Position numbers and translations under genes: made by a program. The notes beneath the pieces are model-generated. The model had not been told where the DNA came from. It did not search any database and worked only from the letters and a program-made list of their open reading frames with translations. A stretch of DNA of 64,000 bases, taken from positions 1,373,501 to 1,437,500 of the forward strand of contig NZ_UGOA01000001.1 of NCBI RefSeq assembly GCF_900452385.1. The letters are read 5' to 3'. Positions 63,906-64,000 of this stretch are shown piece after piece. Source of the DNA: Legionella donaldsonii. GTDB taxonomy: Bacteria > Pseudomonadota > Gammaproteobacteria > Legionellales > Legionellaceae. Position 1 is the first letter of the stretch; each line of letters starts with the position of its first letter.

Positions 63906-64000
63906 TCACCCTTTATAGGTTGGTCTGGCTTGGTGCCAGTTGGTGTCTTGTTGATAAAAATAAGCAAGATTGAGTAATTGTGCCTCGCTAAAATGGTTGC
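63906..64000 (-). CDS. gatA: Asp/Glu-tRNA amidotransferase subunit A, C-terminal fragment
   Basis: The last 30 codons of a minus-strand frame enter the window, ending in the stop at 63906-63908. The peptide HFSEAQLLNLAYFYQQDTNW and HQARP match the family end of GatA (HF.EA.LL..A..YQ..TDWH). It supplies ammonia from glutamine. It ends five bases before gatB. Confidence 0.85.
   Translation of the reverse strand, partial: NHFSEAQLLNLAYFYQQDTNWHQARPTYKG

Overview
The window reads as chromosomal DNA of a Legionella-like gammaproteobacterium. The evidence is an AT-rich composition with dense coding, an ordinary gammaproteobacterial housekeeping set (bamD, rdgC, pyrG-kdsA, a complete his operon, flgA/flgM/flgN, gatA/gatB), and many large proteins without close bacterial relatives that have the look of Dot/Icm-type effectors: ankyrin repeats, coiled coils, toxin-like glycosyltransferase domains and acidic, Ser/Thr-rich C-termini. 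The species assignment and all effector assignments are inferences; no secretion gene lies in the window.

Layout. 0-11.8 kb: a cut-off secreted protein, a carotenoid oxygenase fused to a membrane domain, a 746-residue multi-pass membrane protein, a LuxR-type regulator, a periplasmic solute-binding protein, a DUF1415 protein, a BepA-like metalloprotease and an adenosine-deaminase-like enzyme. 11.9-15.3 kb: riboflavin operon ribD-ribE-ribBA-ribH, then a tandem non-coding repeat with nested REP elements. 15.8-19.1 kb: pyrG-kdsA and a secreted endonuclease I. 19.4-37.7 kb: an accessory, effector-like stretch with a TcdA/TcdB-type glycosyltransferase, a GT-B-like protein ending in an ankyrin repeat, a probable phosphothreonine lyase (OspF/SpvC type), a probable TIKI/EreA/ChaN-fold protein, a periplasmic cyclophilin, a 2864-residue protein with a SecA-like ATPase core, a decayed TPR gene and a second GT-B-like protein. 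37.8-41.5 kb: REP-type inverted repeats, a SIR2-like gene, two tiny ORFs in a hairpin-rich stretch, a CheY-like receiver and tRNA-Ser(UGA). 41.8-48.1 kb: bamD, rdgC, a pair of paralogous coiled-coil proteins, an outer-membrane barrel protein and an RlmI-type methyltransferase. 48.2-55.5 kb: the histidine operon, led by a TrpR-like gene and driven by a near-consensus promoter whose -35 box lies in a palindrome shared with the divergent isochorismatase-SDR pair. 57.2-61.3 kb: an ankyrin/coiled-coil protein beside flgN, flgM and flgA, with readable sigma-28 and sigma-54 promoters. 61.4-64 kb: a c5-type cytochrome, an L,D-transpeptidase lipoprotein and gatB/gatA.

How it fits together. The core genes form conventional operons (riboflavin, CMP-Kdo precursors, histidine, flagellar control, Gln/Asn-tRNA amidation). 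The accessory genes look like individually acquired units that would act on host targets by glycosylation, phosphothreonine elimination and an unknown ATP-driven process. The most unusual items are the lyase/TIKI-like gene pair at 24.4-26.8 kb and the SecA-like giant at 27.5-36.1 kb.
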